IMG/VR virus record: IMGVR_UViG_3300007623_000015
Coordinates: 1 to 33,828 of that record
DNA: 33,828 nt
From: a virus
Reading direction: 5' to 3' (one strand)
Below the pieces are notes generated by a model. The model was given only the letters and a program-made list of their open reading frames with translations, made no database searches and had not been told where the DNA came from. The position numbers were made by a program, and so were the translations under genes. This document shows, piece after piece, positions 11,407 through 19,045 of this stretch; the first letter of the stretch is position 1; each line of letters begins with the position of its first letter.

Positions 11407-12020
11407 AATTCACCTTTCACTACTATATTAAATCTTTTCGTTCTAAATGTGTCTACAGGTTCTAATGTATTGTTTTCAAAATCTATTTTATAGATTGTAT
11501 CATAATTAATACATTTACTATCATCAAATCTTTCTGAAGATATACTTAAATTATCATCAACAAACAATTTTCCGTGTTTTGTTCTAAATATATAATAATT
11601 ACCATTTAAATATAATACACAAGAAAATAAACCTTCAATTTCACTTAATATACCAAATCCGTATTCAACTACTGCTTTATGTAGTAGTAAAGTATCAAAA
11701 CTCTCATCTGTACCTAACTTATTATTAAGATATCTTATACCAGCAGGTCTTAATAATCCATTGTGCCATAATTTAGAATCTTGTACTAAAGTTGGATGGA
11801 TTCTATCTTTATCATATACTAATCCATTTGTAGGTGCTTGTATATGACACATTTTATAACCTTTATTAGTATTTTCTAATACTGTAGTATCAAACTCACC
11901 AAAATCTTTTTCTGTATTGTTATTGCAAGTTATACTCCAAGAAAAAGACCCTCTATGTTTGTTTAATTCAAGCAAATCTTTTACAGTTTCAGAACTAAAA
12001 GAACCCATTATACTACACAT
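11403..12020 (-). CDS. Class II glutamine amidotransferase (Gat-like)
   Basis: 205 aa. Begins MCSIMG: after Met removal Cys2 becomes the N-terminal nucleophile that frees ammonia from glutamine (Ntn fold). NKHRG near 20-25 is the conserved class II segment; NGLL (86-89) and the LLHKAVVEYGFGILSEIEGLFSCVLY stretch (about 110-137) follow GAT-II order. No synthetase domain is attached. In phages a Gat domain joined to QueC has been linked to amidino-type 7-deazaguanine; here it would act in trans with QueC or DpdA. RBS AAGGA, nine bases after dpdA. Confidence 0.85.
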   Translation of the reverse strand: MCSIMGSFSSETVKDLLELNKHRGSFSWSITCNNNTEKDFGEFDTTVLENTNKGYKMCHIQAPTNGLVYDKDRIHPTLVQDSKLWHNGLLRPAGIRYLNNKLGTDESFDTLLLHKAVVEYGFGILSEIEGLFSCVLYLNGNYYIFRTKHGKLFVDDNLSISSERFDDSKCINYDTIYKIDFENNTLEPVDTFRTKRFNIVVKGEL

Positions 12021-12029
12021 TTTTTATCC

Positions 12030-13397
12030 TTACATCCACTCGTCTACAGCAGGTTTAGCATTAATTTTTGCTTCGTACTGTGCTTTTGTATCTACTCTTG
12101 ATACTCTGTTAGAACCTATACCTGCTCTTACAACATTATCTCTCCATACTTTTAATTCATCATATGTTTTAATTTTTAGTAATGTAACTAAAATTTTTGT
12201 ATTTGAATTAGAAGTAAGATATTTTCTAAATGTTTCTTCACTTTCCATATGTTTTAATATATTTTTATTAAAATGGAATATTTGTGAAAGTGTTACAACA
12301 ATATAAATCATAATAGATTGTCTAAAATCTTTACTTTCTTGTATGTCACATTCTTCATTAATATACATAGATTTAAATGATGTATATGTCATTTGGTGGA
12401 ATTTATCATTAAACTCTTGTTTAGTCATACCAATATATTTTTCCCAACCTAATTCATCTACTACTTCCCATATATGGTCAACTATTAGTGTTGCTCTATC
12501 ACATACAACACCTTCTTCAAGTTTATTAAAGTCATATGTCTTCATACCTTTACTTAAGTATCTACCAAACATAATAGCACTTGAATGACTTGAACTATCG
12601 TAAGATATTTGTGTCTTATTACTTAAGTAACCACTTTTAATCATAGCAAGAATAGGTACAAGTCTGTTAAAAGACCCTACTCCTAGTAAGTGTAGTCTTA
12701 ATTTCCAACTTTCAGGACATTTTAAGTCTGGAATAACAGAATACATATCGATTGCTTCAAGTATACCATTTCCTAAACAAGTATCCGCAATAGCAAGACC
12801 AGCAACATAATCATTGTCTTCTTCAAAATCTAATTGTGAAAATACTCCATCAGAAAAGTTCATCCAATCTTCGTAACTGTTACCTTGTAAAATAATAAAT
12901 ACTTTTGTATGTGCATTTAATTCTTTAAATGTTTCAATTTGATTTTTAATATTTCTACCAGTAGCAACACCTTTATCATACACCTCTTCACCAATTAAGT
13001 ATTTTCCACCCATATCAGTTCTTGCACCTGCACCAACTTTAGATTCATCAATATATAAAGGAATCTCATCAAAGCACATAGCATAATCACCTGTCGTTTG
13101 TACTGTATATATTTTTTTCTTTAACTCATCATCTAATTTTTGTTTACCTAGTGTAATAATTTGTAATCCACCAGAGTCAACATAAGTATCAACTCCTAAC
13201 TTAGGTAATACTGTAGAGTGTTGTTTTTCAGTAAATCCATTATAAAGTACTCCTACAGGGTTTTTAGGGAAATATTCATTGAATGTTTTAAAAATATTTT
13301 GTACATCTGACAATAATTTTTCTTCACCTTCACTATATATTTTATCGTGATTAATTTTCCACATACTACAACCAGAAAATACATAATTTAATTTCAT
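12030..13397 (-). CDS. dpdA: DpdA-type guanine transglycosylase
   Basis: 455 aa. Related to tRNA-guanine transglycosylase: VDSGGLQIIT (73-82; TGT has DSGGFQ with the general acid/base Asp), CFDEIPL (108-114), LQGNSYEDW (170-178), VAGLAIAD (198-205), HLLGVGS (236-242), and SYDSSSHS (265-272) with D267 as likely nucleophile. I see no TGT-type zinc CxCxxC cluster near the end. Its place in an operon with QueC, QueE, Gat and GNAT fits DpdA, which swaps guanine in DNA for a 7-deazaguanine after replication. Promoter 13428-13449, RBS AAAAGGA. Confidence 0.88.
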   Translation of the reverse strand: MKLNYVFSGCSMWKINHDKIYSEGEEKLLSDVQNIFKTFNEYFPKNPVGVLYNGFTEKQHSTVLPKLGVDTYVDSGGLQIITLGKQKLDDELKKKIYTVQTTGDYAMCFDEIPLYIDESKVGAGARTDMGGKYLIGEEVYDKGVATGRNIKNQIETFKELNAHTKVFIILQGNSYEDWMNFSDGVFSQLDFEEDNDYVAGLAIADTCLGNGILEAIDMYSVIPDLKCPESWKLRLHLLGVGSFNRLVPILAMIKSGYLSNKTQISYDSSSHSSAIMFGRYLSKGMKTYDFNKLEEGVVCDRATLIVDHIWEVVDELGWEKYIGMTKQEFNDKFHQMTYTSFKSMYINEECDIQESKDFRQSIMIYIVVTLSQIFHFNKNILKHMESEETFRKYLTSNSNTKILVTLLKIKTYDELKVWRDNVVRAGIGSNRVSRVDTKAQYEAKINAKPAVDEWM

Positions 13398-13427
13398 TCT
13401 TGTCCTTTTAATTTAATCGTTTGTATA

Positions 13428-13449
13428 ATTATATACTATTTTTACTTAA
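13428..13449 (-). promoter_or_regulatory. Promoter TTAAGT-N10-TATAAT
   Basis: Exact match 31 bases upstream of dpdA. Two hairpins follow upstream: AATGGTTGA/TCAACCATT (13490-13521) and ACTACC/GGTAGT (13540-13555), separating dpdA from the acidic protein gene. Confidence 0.65.
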
Positions 13450-13568
13450 TATTTATCGAAAAGTGTTGTTGGATTGGTTGTTTTGAAAGAATGGTTGATT
13501 TGCTACGCTAGTTCAACCATTAAAACTTCTATAGAGTCAACTACCGATGGGTAGTGGCTTAAATATTT

Positions 13569-14336
13569 TTAGTTAGTTCTGTAAATATAGAATCCGTCTA
13601 CTTCGTATTCATTACCATCATAACCTGCTAAAGCGTGTGAAACTCCGTCTGTTCTAACACAAAATTCTGCGTATGCTCTAACATCAATTAAATTGTTTTC
13701 TTTAACTACAGTGTTAAACTCTTCATCACCAAATTCGCTTATGTAATATTGTACTGCGTCACCTTGGTCTTCTGACATTTTTTCAGCAAGTTCAGAAATC
13801 ATGTTAGCTGCTTCATCTTCTACTCTACTTTTTGTATCATAAGAGTTTGCTTCCCATTCTTCATATGCATCATCATACTCTTCAGTTGTATCATACTCAC
13901 CTTGTGTTGGCTCTTCATCAAGATTAAGTGGTTCCATTAATCCAAAGTCACATAATTCTTCATGCAATCTATTAACATATAAATCTTCATCTGAACTATT
14001 ATCATCTTTAATTTCTTCTGCGTAAGATTCGTTCATTTCTCTCTGAATATCCTCAAACCATCCAGATTCAACATAATCTTCCCAAAAGTTACCAGGTCCA
14101 CATTCTTCTGTTACACTTTCGTTCCATTGAATTGCACCCTCTTCTGCTTCACTATAATCATCAGTAACAGCAAATTCCATTCCATCTACTTCATATGCAG
14201 GTACACCATAGTGGTCATAACTAGACTCTTCAATCATATCATCCGCTGCATCTTCTAATGTTTCATACTCTTCTGTATCAAACTCTTCTGTTTCGTATAC
14301 AAACTTGTATAATGCTACTTTTGCTTCAATACTCAT
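13569..14336 (-). CDS. Highly acidic protein, possible DNA mimic
   Basis: 255 aa with about 30 percent Asp+Glu and only about a dozen Lys/Arg, so strongly negative throughout. The last 60 residues (SHALAGYDGNEYEVDGFYIYRTN region) look like a folded domain. It ends 173 bases before dpdA and starts two bases after the very basic 60-aa protein gene. Such charge is typical of DNA-mimic antirestriction proteins, but I recognise no known mimic family, and acidic proteins have many other roles. RBS evidence is weak (GGTGGAAAATAATT before ATG). Confidence 0.7.
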   Translation of the reverse strand: MSIEAKVALYKFVYETEEFDTEEYETLEDAADDMIEESSYDHYGVPAYEVDGMEFAVTDDYSEAEEGAIQWNESVTEECGPGNFWEDYVESGWFEDIQREMNESYAEEIKDDNSSDEDLYVNRLHEELCDFGLMEPLNLDEEPTQGEYDTTEEYDDAYEEWEANSYDTKSRVEDEAANMISELAEKMSEDQGDAVQYYISEFGDEEFNTVVKENNLIDVRAYAEFCVRTDGVSHALAGYDGNEYEVDGFYIYRTN

Positions 14337-14338
14337 AA

Positions 14339-14521
14339 TTATTTTCCACCTTTTTGTGATTTTCTAAATTTGTTAATTTGAGCCTTAGACCAAGTTTTGA
14401 ACTCAACTTGCTTTGGTTTCATTTTTCTAGCCTTTAATTTAAGACCGTTTTTCTTGTTACCTTTTTTTCTAAGTTTTTTCTTAGACTCAACTAACATTTC
14501 TCTAAATGATAATTCTTCCAT
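14339..14521 (-). CDS. Small basic late protein, internal-head-protein-like
   Basis: 60 aa. Starts MEELSFREMLVESKKKLRKK: the F-R-E-hydrophobic leader with L-V-E as a possible prohead-protease site. After that more than a third of residues are Lys/Arg. Late promoter at 14555-14562 and RBS AAGGAT. A short basic protein with an internal-protein-like leader fits a DNA-binding protein packaged in the head, like T4 IPs. Inference only; no homologue recognised. Confidence 0.7.
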   Translation of the reverse strand: MEELSFREMLVESKKKLRKKGNKKNGLKLKARKMKPKQVEFKTWSKAQINKFRKSQKGGK

Positions 14522-14554
14522 TTATGTATCCTTATTATATAGTTTTATTTCTTA

Positions 14555-14562
14555 TATTTATA
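14555..14562 (-). promoter_or_regulatory. Late promoter TATAAATA
   Basis: Exact core 34 bases upstream of the basic 60-aa protein. Confidence 0.6.
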
Positions 14563-14570
14563 TTAAAAGA

Positions 14571-15248
14571 TTAAGCTGACTTTGTTTTTGGCATAGCACT
14601 GTAATAAGCATTTAATGCTTTGTATAACTCATCAAACATATTTTCAGATACATCAATGTCTTCTGCTAATTTCCAAGCAACAACATTATCCTCTACAATA
14701 TTTCCTTCATAAAACCACATTTTAACATATTCACCCGTTTTATACCCATTATCTTGTCTTGTCTTATTAAGAGCATTTTTGATAACATATTCTCTATATA
14801 AATCATTAACTGAATACCCAATTTTTGCCCACATATTTAAGAAAATAAATGTAAGGAATTGTTTGTCAGCTGCAGTTTCTTCTGTTTCTTTTTCAAGTAA
14901 TAATCCTACAAAATCATCAAACATATCTTTTAAATCTATATCAGATGGTACTTCTTTTACTTCAAATAAATGTGGGAAATTTTCCGGATTTTCTGCTATT
15001 GGTGGCATTCTAACAATATTGTATGACATTAAAAAGTGCCAAATATCAACTAATTCAACCTTTAAGTTATCTAAGTCATCTGTTCCATGTTTCCACCATT
15101 TCCAATCTAGTGATTCAACTGCTTCTGCACATTCTAACCATATTGCTCTATGCCATGGTAAGTTTGCTTCTTTCCAATTTGTAACTGTGTATTCGTTGAA
15201 AGTGTCCTGTAATTTGAACATTTCTTTAATAAGTGTGTAATCAACCAT
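14571..15248 (-). CDS. Dimeric dUTPase (all-alpha NTP pyrophosphatase)
   Basis: 225 aa. Hydrolyses dUTP (in T4-like phages sometimes dCTP too) to the monophosphate. WHRAIWLECAEAVESLDWKWWK (32-53) with the E-x2-EA-x-ES helix and NLKVELVDIWHF (60-72) with E-x3-D supply the magnesium-binding acids; ALNKTRQDNGY (158-168) and EDNVVAWKLAEDI match the dimeric dUTPase end as in T4 gp56 and Campylobacter dUTPase. A leader hairpin (AAGAGGAC/GTCCTCTT, 15267-15288) lies between its promoter (15300-15321) and RBS (AAAAGG). Confidence 0.9.
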   Translation of the reverse strand: MVDYTLIKEMFKLQDTFNEYTVTNWKEANLPWHRAIWLECAEAVESLDWKWWKHGTDDLDNLKVELVDIWHFLMSYNIVRMPPIAENPENFPHLFEVKEVPSDIDLKDMFDDFVGLLLEKETEETAADKQFLTFIFLNMWAKIGYSVNDLYREYVIKNALNKTRQDNGYKTGEYVKMWFYEGNIVEDNVVAWKLAEDIDVSENMFDELYKALNAYYSAMPKTKSA

Positions 15249-15299
15249 TATAAACCTTTTTGTGATAAGAGGACCTAGTAGTCCTCTTTATTTTGATTT

Positions 15300-15321
15300 A
15301 TTATACTATAATTTTAGTTAA
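15300..15321 (-). promoter_or_regulatory. Promoter TTAACT-N10-TATAAT
   Basis: One-base variant upstream of the dUTPase, adjoining the capsid-paralogue stop codon. Confidence 0.55.
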
Positions 15322-16182
15322 TTATATGAATATTATTTTAGTTTTTACGAAGAATTTTGATTTGCCACTACCTAAAGTGTCGATAGGGTTTTGTTGAAAT
15401 GCATATCTGTTGTTTAATCTAACAACTTTAGCACCATCTGAATATCTTTCAGTATAATTTGTAGCAATATTATATGGACAGAATGTAATACCTCTTAGTG
15501 TATCGTCACCATTAACACCTACAGTAATGTAGTCTTCAGTTGCATTAAAGTCAACAAATAAATCTCTACTACCTAACGAACCAGCGTATGAATACATTTT
15601 TTCTTGCTTTCTAGTTAATTCGTTATCATCTTTTACAAGTAAACCTATTACTTTAGGAGACCCAATAATAACTGTACTAGTAGTTGCTTTAACATCAGCA
15701 GCAACTTTCATACCAACTTCGTCCATATAACCTTGTAAAGCAACTAGTTGTGCTTCAAAGTCACCTGCAGATAATTCCATATCAGTTTTTTTAGTTGCAA
15801 TGTCATTAATAAAGTTAAATAGTTGAATATCTTGCTCAATTGCAATGTCTCTTTTTATTAAGTCGGCTAATAATTTAGGTGCATCTTCCCCGAATTGACT
15901 ATAAACATCGTCTATAACTTCGTTAGTAATTTCAGTTACAGTAGTGTGGTCTAGTGCATCTACTTTACTTCTTTTAATTTTTAATACATCACCCTCTTTA
16001 ACTGCACCATATACAAACCCTGATGGACCTGTCATAGGAACAGTATAGCAGATTTCTTTAACAGATGACTTAATATTACCTTCTTTAATAAGTTCACCTA
16101 AAAATACATCAACATTATCAATACTGATAGATTCGTTAAGTGAGTTCTCTTTAATTTTATTTAAGGTATTTTCTAATTTCAT
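15322..16182 (-). CDS. Short T4 gp23/gp24-like capsid paralogue
   Basis: 286 aa against about 520 for gp23 and 427 for gp24. VPMTGPSGFVYGAV (49-62) resembles the gp23 PMTGPTG segment. The C-terminal half keeps gp23 order: STVIIGSP, then SYAGSLGSRDLFVDF, EDYITVGVNGDD, ITFCPYNI and LNNRYAFQQNPI. The N terminus (MKLENTLNKIKENSLNES) is a short helical leader. Late promoter 16212-16219, RBS AAGGAA. It lies far from the expected structural block, among nucleotide-metabolism genes. Possible minor or vertex capsid protein, or a decoration derived from gp23. Confidence 0.75.
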   Translation of the reverse strand: MKLENTLNKIKENSLNESISIDNVDVFLGELIKEGNIKSSVKEICYTVPMTGPSGFVYGAVKEGDVLKIKRSKVDALDHTTVTEITNEVIDDVYSQFGEDAPKLLADLIKRDIAIEQDIQLFNFINDIATKKTDMELSAGDFEAQLVALQGYMDEVGMKVAADVKATTSTVIIGSPKVIGLLVKDDNELTRKQEKMYSYAGSLGSRDLFVDFNATEDYITVGVNGDDTLRGITFCPYNIATNYTERYSDGAKVVRLNNRYAFQQNPIDTLGSGKSKFFVKTKIIFI

Positions 16183-16211
16183 TTAGTGTTCCTTACTGTT
16201 TTAATTTACAG

Positions 16212-16219
16212 TATTTATA
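16212..16219 (-). promoter_or_regulatory. Late promoter TATAAATA
   Basis: Exact core 30 bases before the capsid paralogue. Confidence 0.7.
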
Positions 16220-16240
16220 TAGTAAGGAAACTGGGGTAAA

Positions 16241-16714
16241 TTAGTACCAAGTTAAGAATGTATTTTTATCAATTTGTTTGAATTGTTTTTTGTTAATAAT
16301 ATCTTTCATAAAAGGTTGTTCAATTTCACTTTTATCTATAGGGTATATAACTAATTTAGGATTTGAAAAAATAGGAATTAAATCTTCTGAAAGTCTAACA
16401 AATTTTTTGTCACCAACATCTATAATATCCCCAATTCTTTTAATTTTACTCAATTCTAAGTAATATTCATCTTTTAGTTCATTTAGTATAATTAAACCTT
16501 CAAGATTTGTATACTCATGTTTATTTGCTAATTCTCTAATGTAGTTAGGTAACAGTACTGAATTTTTGTTTATAACCGTAGTAGCACCAAATTTAATAAC
16601 TGTATCAGTTTCTGTTAAATTAATATCATTTGCTAATGGACTAAAGTTACTCATTGCAATACCTTCTTTTTTACATATCTCGTTTACTAATACATACTCG
16701 TTTGTTAAAATCAT
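16241..16714 (-). CDS. Hypothetical protein, 157 aa
   Basis: No recognised domain. RBS AAGGAAAG eight bases before ATG supports the start at 16714. Hydrophobic residues alternate as in a small alpha/beta soluble protein; the middle holds SVLLPNYIRELANKHEYTNLEGLIILNELKDEYY split by acidic turns. A TTAAGT-N10-TATAAT promoter (16756-16777) overlaps the start of the divergent endonuclease VII gene, so the two genes share the control region. Confidence 0.7.
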   Translation of the reverse strand: MILTNEYVLVNEICKKEGIAMSNFSPLANDINLTETDTVIKFGATTVINKNSVLLPNYIRELANKHEYTNLEGLIILNELKDEYYLELSKIKRIGDIIDVGDKKFVRLSEDLIPIFSNPKLVIYPIDKSEIEQPFMKDIINKKQFKQIDKNTFLTWY

Positions 16715-16736
16715 AATCTTTCCTTTTATCTTTTAA

Positions 16737-16744
16737 TATAAATA
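16737..16744 (+). promoter_or_regulatory. Late promoter TATAAATA (plus strand)
   Basis: Exact core 33 bases before the endonuclease VII start, as expected for a late-expressed gp49. Confidence 0.65.
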
Positions 16745-16755
16745 ATTATAACTAA

Positions 16756-16777
16756 ATTATAATTAAAGGTAACTTAA
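16756..16777 (-). promoter_or_regulatory. Promoter TTAAGT-N10-TATAAT
   Basis: Exact match for the 157-aa gene. Its TTAAGT box overlaps the ribosome-binding site and ATG of the divergent endonuclease VII gene. Confidence 0.55.
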
Positions 16778-17289
16778 TGTTAATACCAATGAAGTCAAAT
16801 GACATCAAAATCTTAAAAGAAAAACTACACCAAGAAAATGGTGGTAAATGTCCTCTATTAGAAATTGAAGTGCCGTCTGACAAAATGGCACTAGACCATA
16901 TTCACAAATTGAAGTCTGAACAACCATCTGAGCAAAAAGGTACAGTTCGAAATGCTATTGAATTTAGAGCCAACGCAATGGAAGGAAAAATCACTAACAA
17001 TTGGAAACGATACTTTGGTGCAGATGAGTCTAAACACCCAATCAGTCTACCAGACTATTTAAGAAACCTAGCAGATTACCTTGAAAAAGGTGCATACTGT
17101 GATAGTGATGGTCACTATTATATACACCCGACAGAAGTCCCTAAAGAACCAAAACTCGGAAAAAGAGAGTTTAATAAGATAGCAAAACTTTTTAAAGAAA
17201 AGTATCCTAAAAGAAAACCTCTAGAGTTTCCAAAGAGTGGTAAGTGGACTAAACAGTTAACTGAACTTAAAGAAGAGTTTGAGGTTTAA
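16777..17289 (+). CDS. Endonuclease VII (gp49-like) without zinc cysteines
   Basis: 170 aa, close to T4 gp49 (157). Cleaves Holliday junctions and branched DNA before packaging. GGKCPLLEIEV...ALDHIHKL (22-45) matches gp49 NGKC..C...LDHDH; RNAIEFRANAMEGK (58-71) matches the gp49 RGLLCNLCNAAEG stretch with the catalytic Asn. DH and N are kept, but three of the four zinc-binding cysteines are gone (only C25 remains). The C-terminal part (117-170) is the basic dimer/resolution region. RBS AAAGG and late promoter 16737-16744. Plus-strand gene among minus-strand neighbours. Confidence 0.82.
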   Translation: MLIPMKSNDIKILKEKLHQENGGKCPLLEIEVPSDKMALDHIHKLKSEQPSEQKGTVRNAIEFRANAMEGKITNNWKRYFGADESKHPISLPDYLRNLADYLEKGAYCDSDGHYYIHPTEVPKEPKLGKREFNKIAKLFKEKYPKRKPLEFPKSGKWTKQLTELKEEFEV

Positions 17290-17349
17290 ACCACCACAAA
17301 CTTTACATATTATTCCTTTTTAAATTATAATATTATAACTAAATTAATC

Positions 17350-17512
17350 TTAAAGTTTACTTATAATTACTCCATATTTAATTAATTCTTCATAAAGTGA
17401 ATGGTTTATGTTAAATATAGTACAACTATAAGGATTATGATACATTACATCGTATTTTGTGAGTATTTTTCTCACTATCATCTATTAAATCTTCAAAATT
17501 CAATCGAAACAT
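17350..17512 (-). pseudogene. Small ORF split by a frameshift
   Basis: MFRLNFEDLIDDSEK continues sensibly as ILTKYDVMYHNPYS...LIKYGVIISKL only if one base is dropped in a run of five A near 17455. The joined product would be about 54 aa. No good ribosome-binding site. It follows the AP2/HNH gene. Either a sequencing slip, a pseudogene or programmed frameshifting. Confidence 0.3.
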
Positions 17513-17553
17513 ACTGTATACACTTGTTTATTTTACACTACCTTAGACTAAAC

Positions 17554-18006
17554 TTAAAGTTCAGACTTAATTTGTTCCTTAGTCCAGTCTTCAAATGCAT
17601 TAGATGCTTCTTCTTTAGTATTAAAGGTAAAGATGTTTACATCTTTACCTTTAATTTTAGACTTTGCTTGCCACTTCCCATTGTTATTTGTAACACCTCT
17701 ATAACCAGAAGTGTTTGTTGCCATCTTATCTTTGTTTCTTTGTTGAACTGATTTACTAACCCATCTACAATTAGAAGGTGTGTAACCTTTTGTTACATCT
17801 ATTCTATCTAACTCTAAACCTTTCTTATATCCTGACTTAGCCCACTTATAGAATCCTTCAAACTCTTCCCATTCTTTACTGTAACTTAAACCTTTGTAAT
17901 CTTTATGAGTTTTAGTAGGGTGGTTTATTCTCTTCTTCATGTTTGCCCAAACACTATATAGTTGTTCATTGTTAAGTTCTGTCTCTATTAACTCTTTGAA
18001 CTTCAT
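17554..18006 (-). CDS. HNH-AP2 homing endonuclease with capsid-targeting-like start
   Basis: 150 aa. LELDRIDVTKGYTPSNCRWVSKSVQQRNK (66-94) is the HNH_3-type core (D-R-I-D, N, C-R-W-V, Q-R-N). SGYRGVTNNNGKWQAK...FNTKEEASNAF (99-142) is an AP2 DNA-binding domain; this fusion is common in phage homing nucleases. Unusually, it starts MKFKELIETELNNEQ, like the late proteins at 4563, 8948 and 14339. Overlaps the upstream endonuclease by ATGA, so the two are co-translated. Presumed function is homing; packaging in the virion is speculative. Confidence 0.87.
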   Translation of the reverse strand: MKFKELIETELNNEQLYSVWANMKKRINHPTKTHKDYKGLSYSKEWEEFEGFYKWAKSGYKKGLELDRIDVTKGYTPSNCRWVSKSVQQRNKDKMATNTSGYRGVTNNNGKWQAKSKIKGKDVNIFTFNTKEEASNAFEDWTKEQIKSEL

Positions 18007-18872
18007 TTTTTCTCCTTACAATTATCGAAATGATGTACTGTCATCTGGGAACCTTTTCCAATAAGACCACAATGAGGACATTCTTTAGTCTTATACTCTC
18101 TCTTTTTCTTGTGTTTTCTGTTATCTAAAATAGCAGGGTCTATATTAGGATTTTCTTTACAATTGTCGAAATGATATCTTTTCATTGGGGAAATATATCC
18201 TACTAATTTACAATGTGGACATTGAACTTCTGTTTTTACAAATTTTTTCTTTTTTGACTCTGAAAGGTTTTTCTTATGTTCATCGGACATAGGACCCGTT
18301 TTAATGCCTTTCCTTTTACTGTGTGCTGCTCTTAAGTTTTCTAAATGGTCCTCTGTTAATTTCTTACCTTTTTGTATATCACTCAAATATTTTTTCATTT
18401 CATCAGTTGTTTTATAATCTAGTTCGTTAATTCTTTTTTTGATTTTATCTTTGTGTTCTTGTGATAATTGTTTACCTTTATGTGCATTGGATATCTTCTC
18501 TTTTGTTTTGTCTGACATAGGGTTTCTTTTTAGTGCCGATTCTCTCATTTTTTCTAATGTACTGTCTGTATGTTTATATCCTATAGGTAACCCAGAAGCA
18601 AATGAACATCCTGTTTCAGGTACTTGATTTGCCCACTTATCACTTTCTACTATATTATTTTCCTTACTAAACTCTACAGCCTTGTTATATAGTTCATCAC
18701 ATTCATTTTCAGTCTCATAATATATTTCAGTAGTAACATCATAACCATATTTTTTTATGTGTTTCTTCCATTCTACACCTGACCCTTTATATGTATATGG
18801 GTTTTCTTTGATTGTTTTACAGAAATACTTATGTCCTGTGATATTGTGAGTTTTGATTAATAATCTTATCAT
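18003..18872 (-). CDS. GIY-YIG-like homing endonuclease with NUMOD3 repeats and zinc fingers
   Basis: 289 aa. N-terminal region (8-45: TGHKYFCKT...YKGSGVEWKKHIKKYG) matches divergent phage GIY-YIG nucleases. The middle has repeated NUMOD3-like segments (MSDKTKEKISNAHKGK, LSQEHKDKIKK, LTEDHLENLR, MSDEHKKNLSESKKK) that bind DNA in extended form. Two similar C-terminal fingers, CPHC-x-LVG...MKRYHFDNC (about 220-241) and CPHC-x-LIG...MTVHHFDNC (about 265-286), look like C2HC zinc modules. Its leader carries the bistable hairpin 18900-18982 and a late promoter at 18993-19000. Confidence 0.82.
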   Translation of the reverse strand: MIRLLIKTHNITGHKYFCKTIKENPYTYKGSGVEWKKHIKKYGYDVTTEIYYETENECDELYNKAVEFSKENNIVESDKWANQVPETGCSFASGLPIGYKHTDSTLEKMRESALKRNPMSDKTKEKISNAHKGKQLSQEHKDKIKKRINELDYKTTDEMKKYLSDIQKGKKLTEDHLENLRAAHSKRKGIKTGPMSDEHKKNLSESKKKKFVKTEVQCPHCKLVGYISPMKRYHFDNCKENPNIDPAILDNRKHKKKREYKTKECPHCGLIGKGSQMTVHHFDNCKEKK

Positions 18873-18899
18873 TTTGTACTCTTTTTGTGTTTAGATAAC

Positions 18900-18982
18900 A
18901 TAAGAGTGTGAAGTTAGCGGGTTCACATTAAGTAAGTAGATTAGAACCCGCTAGAGTAATCTACTTACTTAATATCTCTTAT
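18900..18982 (-). promoter_or_regulatory. Bistable interleaved hairpin leader
   Basis: Two perfect inverted repeats interleave: A/A' 10 bp (18915-18924 with 18944-18953, core TAGCGGGTTC) and B/B' 17 bp (18927-18943 with 18957-18973). Connecting segments are only 0-3 bases, so both helices cannot form together. An outer 7-bp stem ATAAGAG/CTCTTAT (18900-18906, 18976-18982) encloses them. It lies between a late promoter and the endonuclease start codon. B contains the promoter box word TTAAGT. Confidence 0.7.
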
Positions 18983-18992
18983 ATTTCACTAG

Positions 18993-19000
18993 TATTTATA
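18993..19000 (-). promoter_or_regulatory. Late promoter TATAAATA
   Basis: Exact core upstream of the bistable leader. A 9-bp hairpin AGGTGAAAG/CTTTCACCT (19003-19030) separates it from the gene upstream. Confidence 0.55.
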
Positions 19001-19045
19001 ATAGGTGAAAGTCCACCTTATCTTTCACCTTAAAACTAACTTAAA

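Noticed and set aside
11917-12588. Plus-strand ORFs of 129 and 81 aa
   Set aside because: Antisense to the amidotransferase and dpdA genes, with no ribosome-binding sites.
14779-15240. 153-aa plus-strand ORF
   Set aside because: Antisense shadow of the dUTPase gene.
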